A stretch of 64,000 nucleotides of DNA from Algibacter miyuki. Lineage in GTDB: Bacteria; Bacteroidota; Bacteroidia; Flavobacteriales; Flavobacteriaceae. The stretch lies in assembly GCF_042427745.1 (NCBI RefSeq), contig NZ_JBHMFA010000017.1; one strand, written 5' to 3'. How positions within the stretch are numbered: the stretch's first letter is position 1; every line of letters begins with the position of its first letter. Position numbers and translations under genes: made by a program. Of the stretch, positions 10,096-17,223 are shown one piece after another. The notes under the pieces were generated by a model. That model was not told the origin of the DNA. It ran no database searches and was given only the letters and a program-made list of their open reading frames with translations.

Positions 10096-10677
10096 TTAAT
10101 AAAAAGAAGGAATTAACATCAAAATAACATCGATAGATTTTGAAAAGTCCTGACTGTTTCGAATTTTTTTAATGGCTCTATAAACTTGTTTTCTAACCGA
10201 ACTTTTATCTATGCCAAGTAAGTCTCCTATTTCTTCGTAATCAAAACCACGTGAAAATCTTAAAAACAAAATTTCTTGTTGTTTCTTTGATAAATTACGG
10301 ATTAAAATAGATAAAACTTCTTTTTTTCTGTCGTAAATTTCCTCGTTAAAGGTTTCGTTTTCTACAATATGTTCGGATTTATCTACTTTTAAATCTTTAT
10401 ATTTATTTTCGCGTTCGAGTTTTCTGTAAGCACCATTTCGAACCGATTGATATAAATAGTTTCTTAAATTCTGAGGTTTGGAGAGAAATGCTCTACGCTC
10501 GTATAAGCTTACAAACACATCTTGCACACAATCTTTAGCGAAATCTTGGTTTGGAAAAATTTTAAAACTATAGCTGTAAAGTTCTTCAAAATAAGTGATA
10601 TAAAATTGCTGAAAAGCATTTGCATTCCCCGACACAAATTCCTCCCATAATTTATCGCTTAATTCGTTGTTTTTCAA
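10096..10677 (-). CDS. ECF RNA polymerase sigma factor (Bacteroidota SusCD-linked type)
   Basis: A 193-residue extracytoplasmic-function sigma factor. Region 2 spans about 25-95, with FAKDCVQDVFVSLYERRA matching the core-binding and -10 recognition segment. Region 4 spans about 130-185 and carries the helix-turn-helix FDYEEIGDLLGIDKSSVRKQ. Length and sequence fit the Bacteroides-expansion family that controls SusCD operons. It should be held inactive by the FecR protein encoded next and released when SusC is loaded with substrate. A TATATTTG box on the minus strand at 10866-10873 could be its promoter, but is 190 bases away and lacks a clear -33 element. Confidence 0.93.
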   Translation of the reverse strand: MKNNELSDKLWEEFVSGNANAFQQFYITYFEELYSYSFKIFPNQDFAKDCVQDVFVSLYERRAFLSKPQNLRNYLYQSVRNGAYRKLERENKYKDLKVDKSEHIVENETFNEEIYDRKKEVLSILIRNLSKKQQEILFLRFSRGFDYEEIGDLLGIDKSSVRKQVYRAIKKIRNSQDFSKSIDVILMLIPSFY

Positions 10678-11058
10678 AATTTATATGTCGTTATTTCTTA
10701 TCCTAATCTCTCTTATTCATCACACGTTGTACACTCACTGCATGAGTATAAAGGGGAATAAAACCGAATGTTTTTTTTATAATTTTAGTCATGATAATTG
10801 AGAGTATAAGAACCATGTGAAAACGGAAAAAGTAAAAAATTAAGAGAGCTAACAAATTATAATTTCAAATATATAAAATTGATTCACTAAAGCATTAATT
10901 ATAACGGATATTGTTGTTTTTTTTTCTTACAACCTTAGAATCTCTAAAAGATCTAAATTTAATATTGTAATAAAAATCAAGTAATACATAACAATCACTA
11001 ATATGATAGCTGCTAAACTTTAACCTTAAACTACAACACCAACTTTGGTAGCTTGGCC
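10678..11058. other. Non-coding gap between ECF sigma gene and repeat copy 2
   Basis: An AT-rich divergent spacer between the minus-strand sigma gene and the plus-strand thrS operon. No reading frame with gene-like composition was seen. The only signal noted is a minus-strand TATATTTG box at 10866-10873, a possible -7 element for the sigma gene. Confidence 0.6.
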
Positions 11059-11145
11059 CGCGTTAGGGATTGAGGCGGCATCCTTTTTTGAGTTTTTTAG
11101 CGAAAAAAAGATATAGCGGAAAGCCCGACCCGAAGGGGAACGCCC
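11059..11145. repeat. Intergenic structured repeat, copy 2 (complete, compact)
   Basis: The complete short form of the element. The ends GCGTT and AACGC can pair. Inside are GGG facing CCC, a central stem of T-run against A-run (TCCTTTTTT / AAAAAAAGA) around a short loop, and a separate hairpin CCC-GAAG-GGG just before the closing arm. Drawn as RNA this gives a three-way junction. It is identical to copy 1 over the 72 shared bases, and its conserved ends reappear at 44026-44173. It lies just upstream of the thrS promoter. Confidence 0.85.
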
Positions 11146-11195
11146 CAAATTTTATTGTTGAAAGGATATTGATTCAATTTATATGACTATATATG

Positions 11196-11226
11196 TTGTA
11201 CGTGGGGCTTTATACTATTATCTTTG
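11196..11226 (+). promoter_or_regulatory. Flavobacterial-type promoter of the thrS operon
   Basis: TTG at 11196-11198 and TATCTTTG at 11219-11226 with 20 bases between fit the known Flavobacterium consensus TTG-N(17-23)-TAnnTTTG. The thrS ATG at 11249 follows after 22 bases, which argues against any upstream start codon for thrS. Confidence 0.75.
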
Positions 11227-11248
11227 CATTCGGATTTTAATTTATTTT

Positions 11249-13183
11249 ATGATACATATTACATTACCTGATGGCAGCGTGAAAACGTTTGATGAGCATG
11301 TGACTCCTATGGATGTTGCAAAGAGTATTAGTGAAGGATTTGCTAGAAACGTGATTTCGGCAAAATTTAATGGCACAACCATTGAAACGGTTACGCCTTT
11401 AACTACCGATGGTTCGCTAGTTTTATATACTTGGAATGATGATGAAGGAAAAACGGCGTTCTGGCATAGTTCGGCTCACGTTTTGGCCCAGGCTATTGAG
11501 GAATTGTATGATGGTGCAAAATTAACCATTGGTCCTGCCATTGAAAATGGATTTTATTATGATGTAGATTTTGGTGAACATGCCGTTTCTGAAAAGGATT
11601 TTAAGGCGATTGAAACTAAAATGATTGAGATTGCCCGTGGTAAACATGAGTTTAAAATGCGTTCGGCGTCTAAAGCTGAAGCACTTGAATTATACAAAGG
11701 GAACGAATTTAAAACGGAACTTATTGAGAATTTAGAAGATGGCACAATTACATTTTGCGATCATTCTACATTTACCGATTTGTGTCGTGGTGGTCATATA
11801 CCAAATACCGGTATTATTAAAGCTGTAAAAATATTAAGTGTTGCTGGTGCATATTGGAGAGGTAATGAAAATAACCCACAATTAACGCGTGTTTATGCTA
11901 TTTCGTTCCCGAAACAAAAGGAACTTACCGAGTATTTACATATGCTTGAAGAGGCTAAAAAACGTGACCATAGAAAATTAGGTAAAGAATTAGAATTATT
12001 TACTTTCTCGAAACGTGTTGGTCAAGGTTTACCCCTTTGGTTGCCTAAAGGTGCTGCATTACGCGAACGTTTAGAAAACTTTTTGAAAGCTGCCCAAAAG
12101 AAGGCTGGTTACGAAATGGTGGTTACGCCACATATTGGACAAAAGGAATTGTATGAAACTTCTGGACATTACGCGAAATATGGTGCTGATAGTTTTCAGC
12201 CTATTACAACGCCTAAAGCCGATGAGGAGTTTTTACTAAAACCAATGAATTGCCCACACCACTGTGAAATTTACAACAGTGCGCAATGGAGTTATAAAGA
12301 TTTACCAAAACGTTATGCTGAATTTGGCACCGTTTATAGATATGAGCAAAGTGGTGAATTACACGGTTTAACTCGTGTTAGAGGTTTTACTCAAGATGAT
12401 GCCCACTTGTTTTGTATGCCAGAACAATTGGATAAGGAATTTAAGGATGTTATAGACTTAGTGCTTTATGTATTCGGATCTTTAGGGTTTGAAAACTTTA
12501 CAGCACAGGTTTCTGTAAGAGATCCAGAAAATCCCGACAAATATATTGGTGATGTAGCAAACTGGGAAAAAGCAGAACAAGCAATTATTAATGCTGCTAA
12601 TGATAAAGGTTTAAATTATGTTATAGAAACTGGTGAAGCGGCTTTTTACGGTCCGAAACTAGATTTTATGGTAAAAGATGCCTTAGGAAGAAAGTGGCAA
12701 TTAGGTACTATTCAAGTAGATTACAACCTTCCAGAACGTTTCGATTTAACTTACAAAGGCAGTGATAACGAGCTACACAGACCGGTAATGATACACCGTG
12801 CACCTTTTGGAAGTATGGAACGTTTTATAGCATTATTACTAGAGCATACCGGTGGAAATTTCCCATTATGGTTAATGCCAGTTCAAGTAATTATATTATC
12901 TATTAGCGAGAAATATGAAAAATACTCTGAAAAAGTTTTAAATTTGCTAGAAAATGACGAAATTCGCGCCCTTGTAGACCATAGAAATGAAACTATTGGG
13001 AAGAAGATTAGAGAATCCGAAATGCAAAAACACCCGTATATGATTATTATAGGGGAACAAGAAGAGCAAGAAGGCAAAATATCTGTACGCCAACATGGTG
13101 GAGCAGATTTAGGAATGATTTCCGTTGAAGACTTCTCGCAAATTATAAAAGATGATATTAAAAAAACGCTAAAATCGTTTTAA
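11249..13183 (+). CDS. thrS: Threonyl-tRNA synthetase
   Basis: Charges tRNA-Thr with threonine in the cytosol. 644 residues, a normal length. Order: TGS domain (about 1-62, MIHITLPDGS), editing and SAD domain (about 65-235), class II catalytic core (about 240-540) with motif 2 around RYEQSGELHGLTRVRGFTQD, the zinc-binding Cys in MNCPHHCEIY and motif 3 in HRAPFGSMERF, then the anticodon-binding domain. A frame extends upstream to 11183, but the promoter overlaps that extension and the protein family starts at MIHITLPDG, so 11249 is chosen. First gene of thrS-infC-rpmI-rplT. Confidence 0.97.
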   Translation: MIHITLPDGSVKTFDEHVTPMDVAKSISEGFARNVISAKFNGTTIETVTPLTTDGSLVLYTWNDDEGKTAFWHSSAHVLAQAIEELYDGAKLTIGPAIENGFYYDVDFGEHAVSEKDFKAIETKMIEIARGKHEFKMRSASKAEALELYKGNEFKTELIENLEDGTITFCDHSTFTDLCRGGHIPNTGIIKAVKILSVAGAYWRGNENNPQLTRVYAISFPKQKELTEYLHMLEEAKKRDHRKLGKELELFTFSKRVGQGLPLWLPKGAALRERLENFLKAAQKKAGYEMVVTPHIGQKELYETSGHYAKYGADSFQPITTPKADEEFLLKPMNCPHHCEIYNSAQWSYKDLPKRYAEFGTVYRYEQSGELHGLTRVRGFTQDDAHLFCMPEQLDKEFKDVIDLVLYVFGSLGFENFTAQVSVRDPENPDKYIGDVANWEKAEQAIINAANDKGLNYVIETGEAAFYGPKLDFMVKDALGRKWQLGTIQVDYNLPERFDLTYKGSDNELHRPVMIHRAPFGSMERFIALLLEHTGGNFPLWLMPVQVIILSISEKYEKYSEKVLNLLENDEIRALVDHRNETIGKKIRESEMQKHPYMIIIGEQEEQEGKISVRQHGGADLGMISVEDFSQIIKDDIKKTLKSF

Positions 13184-13234
13184 CAACAACAACAACACAA
13201 CATATAAATAAGTTTAACTTAAATACATAAGGCC

Positions 13235-13780
13235 ATAGCAATTAGAAGAAGACATCAACCGAGAAGGGTTTCGCAAGAGGATAAACATAAGATTAACTCT
13301 AAGATAACAGCACAAAAACTACGTCTTGTAGGAGACAATGTAGAGATAGGTATTTATACCAAAGGCGACGCATTGCGTCTTGCCGATGCACAAGGATTAG
13401 ATCTTGTTGAAATTTCCCCGAATGCTGAGCCCCCTGTTTGTAAGGTTATGGACTATAAAAAGTTTCTTTACGAACAAAAGAAGCGTGATAAGGCTTTAAA
13501 ATCTAAAGCTACCAAAGTGATTATTAAAGAGATTCGTTTTGGACCTCAAACCGATGATCATGATTACGCATTTAAAAGGAAGCATGCTGAAAAGTTCCTT
13601 AAAGAAGGCGCAAAGCTTAAAGCTTTTGTGTTTTTTAAAGGACGTTCAATTATCTTTAAAGAACAAGGACAAATTTTGTTACTACGTTTAGCTCAAGATC
13701 TTGAAGAACTTGGAAAAGTAGAACAAATGCCAAGACTGGAAGGTAAACGTATGACTATGTTTATTGCACCAAAAAAATAA
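13235..13780 (+). CDS. infC: Translation initiation factor IF-3 (non-ATG start)
   Basis: Binds the 30S subunit and checks start-codon selection. The C-terminal domain is clear (IRFGPQTDDHDYAFKRKHAE, FFKGRSIIFKEQGQ, LEGKRMTMFIAPKK). The first in-frame ATG (13373) would remove most of the N-terminal domain, including HKINSKITAQKLRLVGDNVE. The frame is open back to 13223 and holds no ATG, GTG or TTG there. Candidate starts are ATA at 13235 (IAIRRRHQPRR, as in flavobacterial relatives) and ATT at 13241, which has AAGG at 13229-13232 at good spacing. E. coli infC also uses a rare AUU start for self-control. Full length 179-181 residues. The 51-base gap after thrS contains a short CAA run. Confidence 0.9.
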   Translation: MAIRRRHQPRRVSQEDKHKINSKITAQKLRLVGDNVEIGIYTKGDALRLADAQGLDLVEISPNAEPPVCKVMDYKKFLYEQKKRDKALKSKATKVIIKEIRFGPQTDDHDYAFKRKHAEKFLKEGAKLKAFVFFKGRSIIFKEQGQILLLRLAQDLEELGKVEQMPRLEGKRMTMFIAPKK

Positions 13781-13781
13781 C

Positions 13782-13830
13782 ACTCTATTTTTATAGAGTT
13801 TACAATACCGTACAGAAATCGTTTCTGTAC
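13782..13830 (+). other. Two hairpins between infC and rpmI
   Basis: Hairpin 1 is ACTCTA-TTTTTA-TAGAGT at 13782-13799, right after the infC stop. Hairpin 2 is GTACAGAAA-TCG-TTTCTGTAC at 13810-13830. Neither is followed by a T-tract, so they are more likely processing, stability or ribosomal-protein control sites than terminators. Confidence 0.5.
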
Positions 13831-13871
13831 AAAAGAGATTAAGCGAAATAATTAAAATCTAGGAGAAAAAA

Positions 13872-14069
13872 ATGCCTAAAATGAAAACAAAATCTAGTGC
13901 TAAAAAGCGTTTCAAGCTTACTGGTACTGGTAAATTAAAAAGAAAGCACGCTTTTAAAAGTCACATCTTAACAAAGAAGTCTAAAAAGCGTAAGCTAGCA
14001 CTGCGTCATGATACATTAGTACATAAAGCAGACGAAAATAACATTAAAACCATGTTGCGTTTAAAATAA
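13872..14069 (+). CDS. rpmI: 50S ribosomal protein L35
   Basis: A 65-residue, strongly basic protein of the large ribosomal subunit. MPKMKTKSSAKKRFKLTGTG and the run KRKHAFKSHILTKKSKKRK are the L35 signature, and length is normal. A purine-rich AGGAGAAAAAA lies just before the ATG and is one of the clearer Shine-Dalgarno-like sites in the window. It sits between infC and rplT in the standard order. Confidence 0.97.
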   Translation: MPKMKTKSSAKKRFKLTGTGKLKRKHAFKSHILTKKSKKRKLALRHDTLVHKADENNIKTMLRLK

Positions 14070-14119
14070 ACACAACCTGTTTTTAACGTTGGTTAAATAA
14101 ATTATAAACCCTGGAGTTA

Positions 14120-14153
14120 GGCTTTAATTATAAAAAGTGTCTATTTATAGGCC
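14120..14153 (+). promoter_or_regulatory. Hairpin in the rpmI-rplT gap, possible L20 control site
   Basis: GGC at 14120-14122 faces GCC at 14151-14153, and inside them TATAAA (14129-14134) faces TTTATA (14144-14149). L20 represses its own operon through RNA structures in E. coli and B. subtilis, so a leader hairpin 27 bases before rplT is a plausible equivalent. This is inference; the stem is short and AT-rich. Confidence 0.3.
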
Positions 14154-14180
14154 GCCTACTACAAAAAAACAATTAAAATT

Positions 14181-14525
14181 ATGCCAAGATCAGTAAATTC
14201 TGTAGCAAAAAGAGCCCGTAGAAAAAAGGTTCTAAAACAAGCAAAAGGTTACTTTGGACGTCGTAAAAACGTTTGGACAGTAGCAAAAAATGCGGTTGAC
14301 AAAGCGATGCAATACTCGTACAGAGACCGTAGAAACAAAAAGAGAACATTCCGTGCATTATGGATCACGCGTATTAACGCAGGAGCCCGTTTACATGGTT
14401 TATCTTATTCTCAATTTATGGGAAAATTAAAAGCTAACAATGTGGAATTAAACCGTAAGGTTTTAGCCGATTTAGCTATGAACAACCCAGAGGCTTTTAA
14501 AGCTGTAATCGAGAAAGTAAAATAA
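14181..14525 (+). CDS. rplT: 50S ribosomal protein L20
   Basis: A 114-residue basic protein that binds 23S rRNA early in large-subunit assembly. The N-terminus MPRSVNSVAKRARRKKVLKQ and the segment YRDRRNKKRTFRALWITRIN are typical of L20. Length is normal. It is the last gene of the thrS operon and is followed by a strong terminator. Confidence 0.97.
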   Translation: MPRSVNSVAKRARRKKVLKQAKGYFGRRKNVWTVAKNAVDKAMQYSYRDRRNKKRTFRALWITRINAGARLHGLSYSQFMGKLKANNVELNRKVLADLAMNNPEAFKAVIEKVK

Positions 14526-14566
14526 GGCGTTTCGCCTATTGTAAAACATATTATTCGCTTAATAAA

Positions 14567-14599
14567 AAAAATCCGATTCTTAATTGAATCGGATTTTTT
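14567..14599 (+). terminator. Terminator of the thrS-infC-rpmI-rplT operon
   Basis: Stem AAAATCCGATTC against GAATCGGATTTT with a six-base loop, followed by further T, 42 bases after the rplT stop. Confidence 0.88.
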
Positions 14600-14654
14600 A
14601 TGTTTTATAATGAACCGTTTTTATGGTTTAACCCTCACCTATCAGTCAGAAAAA

Positions 14655-15305
14655 TTAAAAATAGACCAACTTGGTAACCTGAAAAACAGAAATGCATAAC
14701 AACAACACACCTATCACGCGATTAACGCGAGTTGTAATGTGTTTAGTTCTTATTTTTAGTACATCACTAAATTTACCATATCCATATAATACCATTAACT
14801 TCCCAAAGTAAGCACCTATTAAAAACAGAATAATCAAATGGTATTCAACTGCACTATTTAAGTCTACAATATTTCTATTTAAATACGCCAATATAAATAT
14901 CCAATACACCAACACCGTAGGATTTACCAATCCTAAAAAGAAACCCAGCATTTGTTTAGAAATAGGCACAGCTCTTTCTTTAATAAGAATACACTCATCG
15001 TTTTCATCTTTCACACATTCTGTACGCCCAAATACAAGCACAGTTCCAATAATTATTAAAAGTCCCACAATGGTATATTGTACCCAAGTATTCATTGCAA
15101 TAAACACTTCAATTTGTGCATTAAACATGATGGCTACCACTATTAAAATAACTTCTGCCAATGATGCGGTGTAAATTATTTTTAAAGCATCCTGCACACT
15201 TTCTTTTATAGTGGTGTTAATTACAGCAACATTTGTGGTTCCCAAAGGTAAAGCCCCAAGAACCGCCGCGGTAAATCCAATAAAAAAATAAACAACTAAA
15301 TACAT
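14655..15305 (-). CDS. LysE/RhtB-type amino-acid or small-molecule exporter
   Basis: A 216-residue protein with about six hydrophobic segments. The N-terminal GALPLGTTNVAVINTTIKES is a variant of the LysE-family opening (GPxxxxV), and LGFFLGLVNPTVLVYWIF matches the family's second conserved loop (NPK/NPT). The Asp/Glu-rich loop around residue 100 should face the cytosol. The start codon abuts the stop of the YHS-domain gene upstream (15305/15306), so the two are co-transcribed. The transported compound cannot be predicted. Confidence 0.8.
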   Translation of the reverse strand: MYLVVYFFIGFTAAVLGALPLGTTNVAVINTTIKESVQDALKIIYTASLAEVILIVVAIMFNAQIEVFIAMNTWVQYTIVGLLIIIGTVLVFGRTECVKDENDECILIKERAVPISKQMLGFFLGLVNPTVLVYWIFILAYLNRNIVDLNSAVEYHLIILFLIGAYFGKLMVLYGYGKFSDVLKIRTKHITTRVNRVIGVLLLCISVFQVTKLVYF

Positions 15306-15755
15306 TTACTGCTTTTTATTAAGTGTTTCCCAGTTGTTATCTGCCTGTTTTCTCAAATTATCTGGAGATTCTTCTATCCAGGATTCTAAGGTATTTGTGC
15401 CCCATGAATTATAAAAAAGATAAAGTTTACCGTCTCGTATTTCGTAAGTTTCCGGATCTATAGATACTTTTTTAGATTTCACAGCAACAGCATAAGCACA
15501 ATACCCGCCATATTCTGGAATATATCGCTCTGGATTTTTATTGAAAACTTCTAAATTCTTTTGATTAATAAATTTAAAGCTACCACCCTTATAAGTTGCA
15601 ACGTATTTTTCACTCCCTTCTTTTGGAGCATTATTAAAGTACGAAACCACATCGAAACCTTCAACTACAAACCCTCCTTTTGTGTAATAATCTACGTCTT
15701 GGGCTTGCATGACGTAAGTTGATAATGCGAATAAAATGATGAATACATGTTTCAT
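15306..15755 (-). CDS. Exported YHS-domain protein
   Basis: A 149-residue protein with a signal peptide (to about residue 18, VMQAQ). The YHS-like core covers about 28-80: GFDVVSYF, then YKGGSFKFINQKNLEVFNKN and PERYIPEYGGYCAYAV. YHS domains are short Cys-containing modules linked to metal handling, but many exported bacterial versions have unknown roles. The gene directly abuts the LysE-type exporter gene. The C-terminal part (WGTNTLESWIEE) fits periplasmic YHS proteins often found in Bacteroidota. Confidence 0.8.
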   Translation of the reverse strand: MKHVFIILFALSTYVMQAQDVDYYTKGGFVVEGFDVVSYFNNAPKEGSEKYVATYKGGSFKFINQKNLEVFNKNPERYIPEYGGYCAYAVAVKSKKVSIDPETYEIRDGKLYLFYNSWGTNTLESWIEESPDNLRKQADNNWETLNKKQ

Positions 15756-15998
15756 TTGATAAATAAATTTAATGGGCTTTGTGTTTTTAATTCTGAACTA
15801 TTAATTTTCAGACTAAGCAATCTAAAATTTTATTCTGAATGACTTTAAAACAAAACTGTTTATACAATTATCAATTAAGTCGCTTTAAGTAGAACGACCT
15901 TTCACACATAAAAACATCAAATTATGAAACAGTTTTTTTTGTAGAAACCACATGTCCTGTTACAGAACAATTAAATCGTAAAAAAAGACTTTAACATC

Positions 15999-16601
15999 TT
16001 ACAAATCGATGGTTCTAAAAGTTAAATTTATCCTCGGAAATTTCACTTTTTTAGTCGGCGGTAATCGGTGGAGCCAATGGGTTTGCGTTTCCCCTTTCAT
16101 AACTAACAAACTCCCTTTTTCCAAGTAAACTTCAACGGTTTGTTTTGTTTTTTTGTGTTTAAATAAAAATTTGCGTTCAGCTCCAAAACTTAAAGAACCA
16201 ATAGCACCGTTAATTTTCAAATCTTTTTCACCATCACTATGCCACCCCATACCTTCGTCTCCGTTATGATATAGATTAAGCAGGCAAGAATTAAATGTTT
16301 CTCCTGTTTTATTTTCGACAATACTTTTGAGTTCTAACAGCTCTTTTGTCCATGGTAGCCCCGATTTAGTCGTTTTAGAATACGTATAATCGAATGCTTT
16401 ATCTCCATACCAGGCCACTTTACGCTTGGTAATAACCAATTTCCCAAAAATGATGGCTTTATCATTCTCCCATTCAATATAATTTAATAATCTATCGAAA
16501 TAATATTGTGATTTTTCTAGGTTCATTATAGAACCATAATACCGCGCTTCACCTTCAAAAGGTAAAATATTTTCGTTTTCTGAAGTACTAAACAAATCCA
16601 T
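15999..16601 (-). CDS. AlkB-like 2-oxoglutarate/Fe(II) dioxygenase (DNA repair type)
   Basis: A 200-residue protein likely to repair alkylated nucleic-acid bases by oxidative demethylation. The iron triad is visible: His121 and Asp123 in GWHSDGE, and His178 in THWLHRL. The 2-oxoglutarate-binding arginines are in PRINLTFR (Arg190, Arg196). LSFGAERKFLF is also typical of the ALKBH2/3-like branch. It is transcribed alone between spacers of about 240 and 150 bases. No Ada regulator lies nearby. Confidence 0.9.
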   Translation of the reverse strand: MDLFSTSENENILPFEGEARYYGSIMNLEKSQYYFDRLLNYIEWENDKAIIFGKLVITKRKVAWYGDKAFDYTYSKTTKSGLPWTKELLELKSIVENKTGETFNSCLLNLYHNGDEGMGWHSDGEKDLKINGAIGSLSFGAERKFLFKHKKTKQTVEVYLEKGSLLVMKGETQTHWLHRLPPTKKVKFPRINLTFRTIDL

Positions 16602-16748
16602 GATTTACAAAAAAATTATAGTGAGAACGAAAACCGACTAAAATATCGTGATTTCATTTCCATTAATCAATAAAAGCCGGTTGCTCAACTCGCATTATAA
16701 AATATATAACAAAATTGTATTTATATATTCTGAAGTGCTTTTGACAGT

Positions 16749-17171
16749 TTAAACCCCAAATGCCGTTATTACAATTGCTCTTGATCCGCCATAATCACGA
16801 TGTTCGCAAAGGTAAACACCTTGCCAAATCCCTAAATTTAACTGCCCTTTAGTAATGGGAATTTCAACAGAACTAGACAACAACGATGCTTTTATATGCG
16901 CAGGCATATCGTCCGGTCCTTCATAAGTATGCTTATAATAAGGCGCGTTTTCGGGAACCATTTTATTAAAATGACTTTCAAAATCCAATCTCACCGTGCT
17001 ATCAGCGTTTTCGTTAATGGTTAAACTTGCCGAAGTATGCTTAATAAAAACCTGTAATTGCCCGACATTAATTTGACTGAGCTCAGGAATAGCTTCCAAA
17101 ATCAAATCTGTTATTAAATGAAAACCCCGTTTATGAGGTTTCAAAGCAATTTCCTTTTGAAAAATTTTCAT
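16749..17171 (-). CDS. YjbQ/UPF0047 family protein
   Basis: A 140-residue single-domain protein. HTSASLTINENAD and the C-terminal block GIWQGVYLCEHRDYGGSR are the family signature, containing the conserved His and Cys/Glu/His cluster. Members show weak thiamine-phosphate synthase activity and complement some thiamine mutants, but their natural reaction is unsettled. It lies 52 bases downstream of the next minus-strand gene, so it may be co-transcribed. Confidence 0.9.
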   Translation of the reverse strand: MKIFQKEIALKPHKRGFHLITDLILEAIPELSQINVGQLQVFIKHTSASLTINENADSTVRLDFESHFNKMVPENAPYYKHTYEGPDDMPAHIKASLLSSSVEIPITKGQLNLGIWQGVYLCEHRDYGGSRAIVITAFGV

Positions 17172-17223
17172 CTAAAATATAATTGTTGACTTCTGTTTAT
17201 GAGTAGATAGTTACTAAAACTGT

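Noticed and set aside
11183..11248. N-terminal extension of thrS by 22 residues
   Set aside because: It overlaps the promoter's -33/-7 elements and is absent from the family.
13184..13200. Short CAA repeat after the thrS stop
   Set aside because: Only four to five units, outside coding sequence; not long enough to call a functional repeat.
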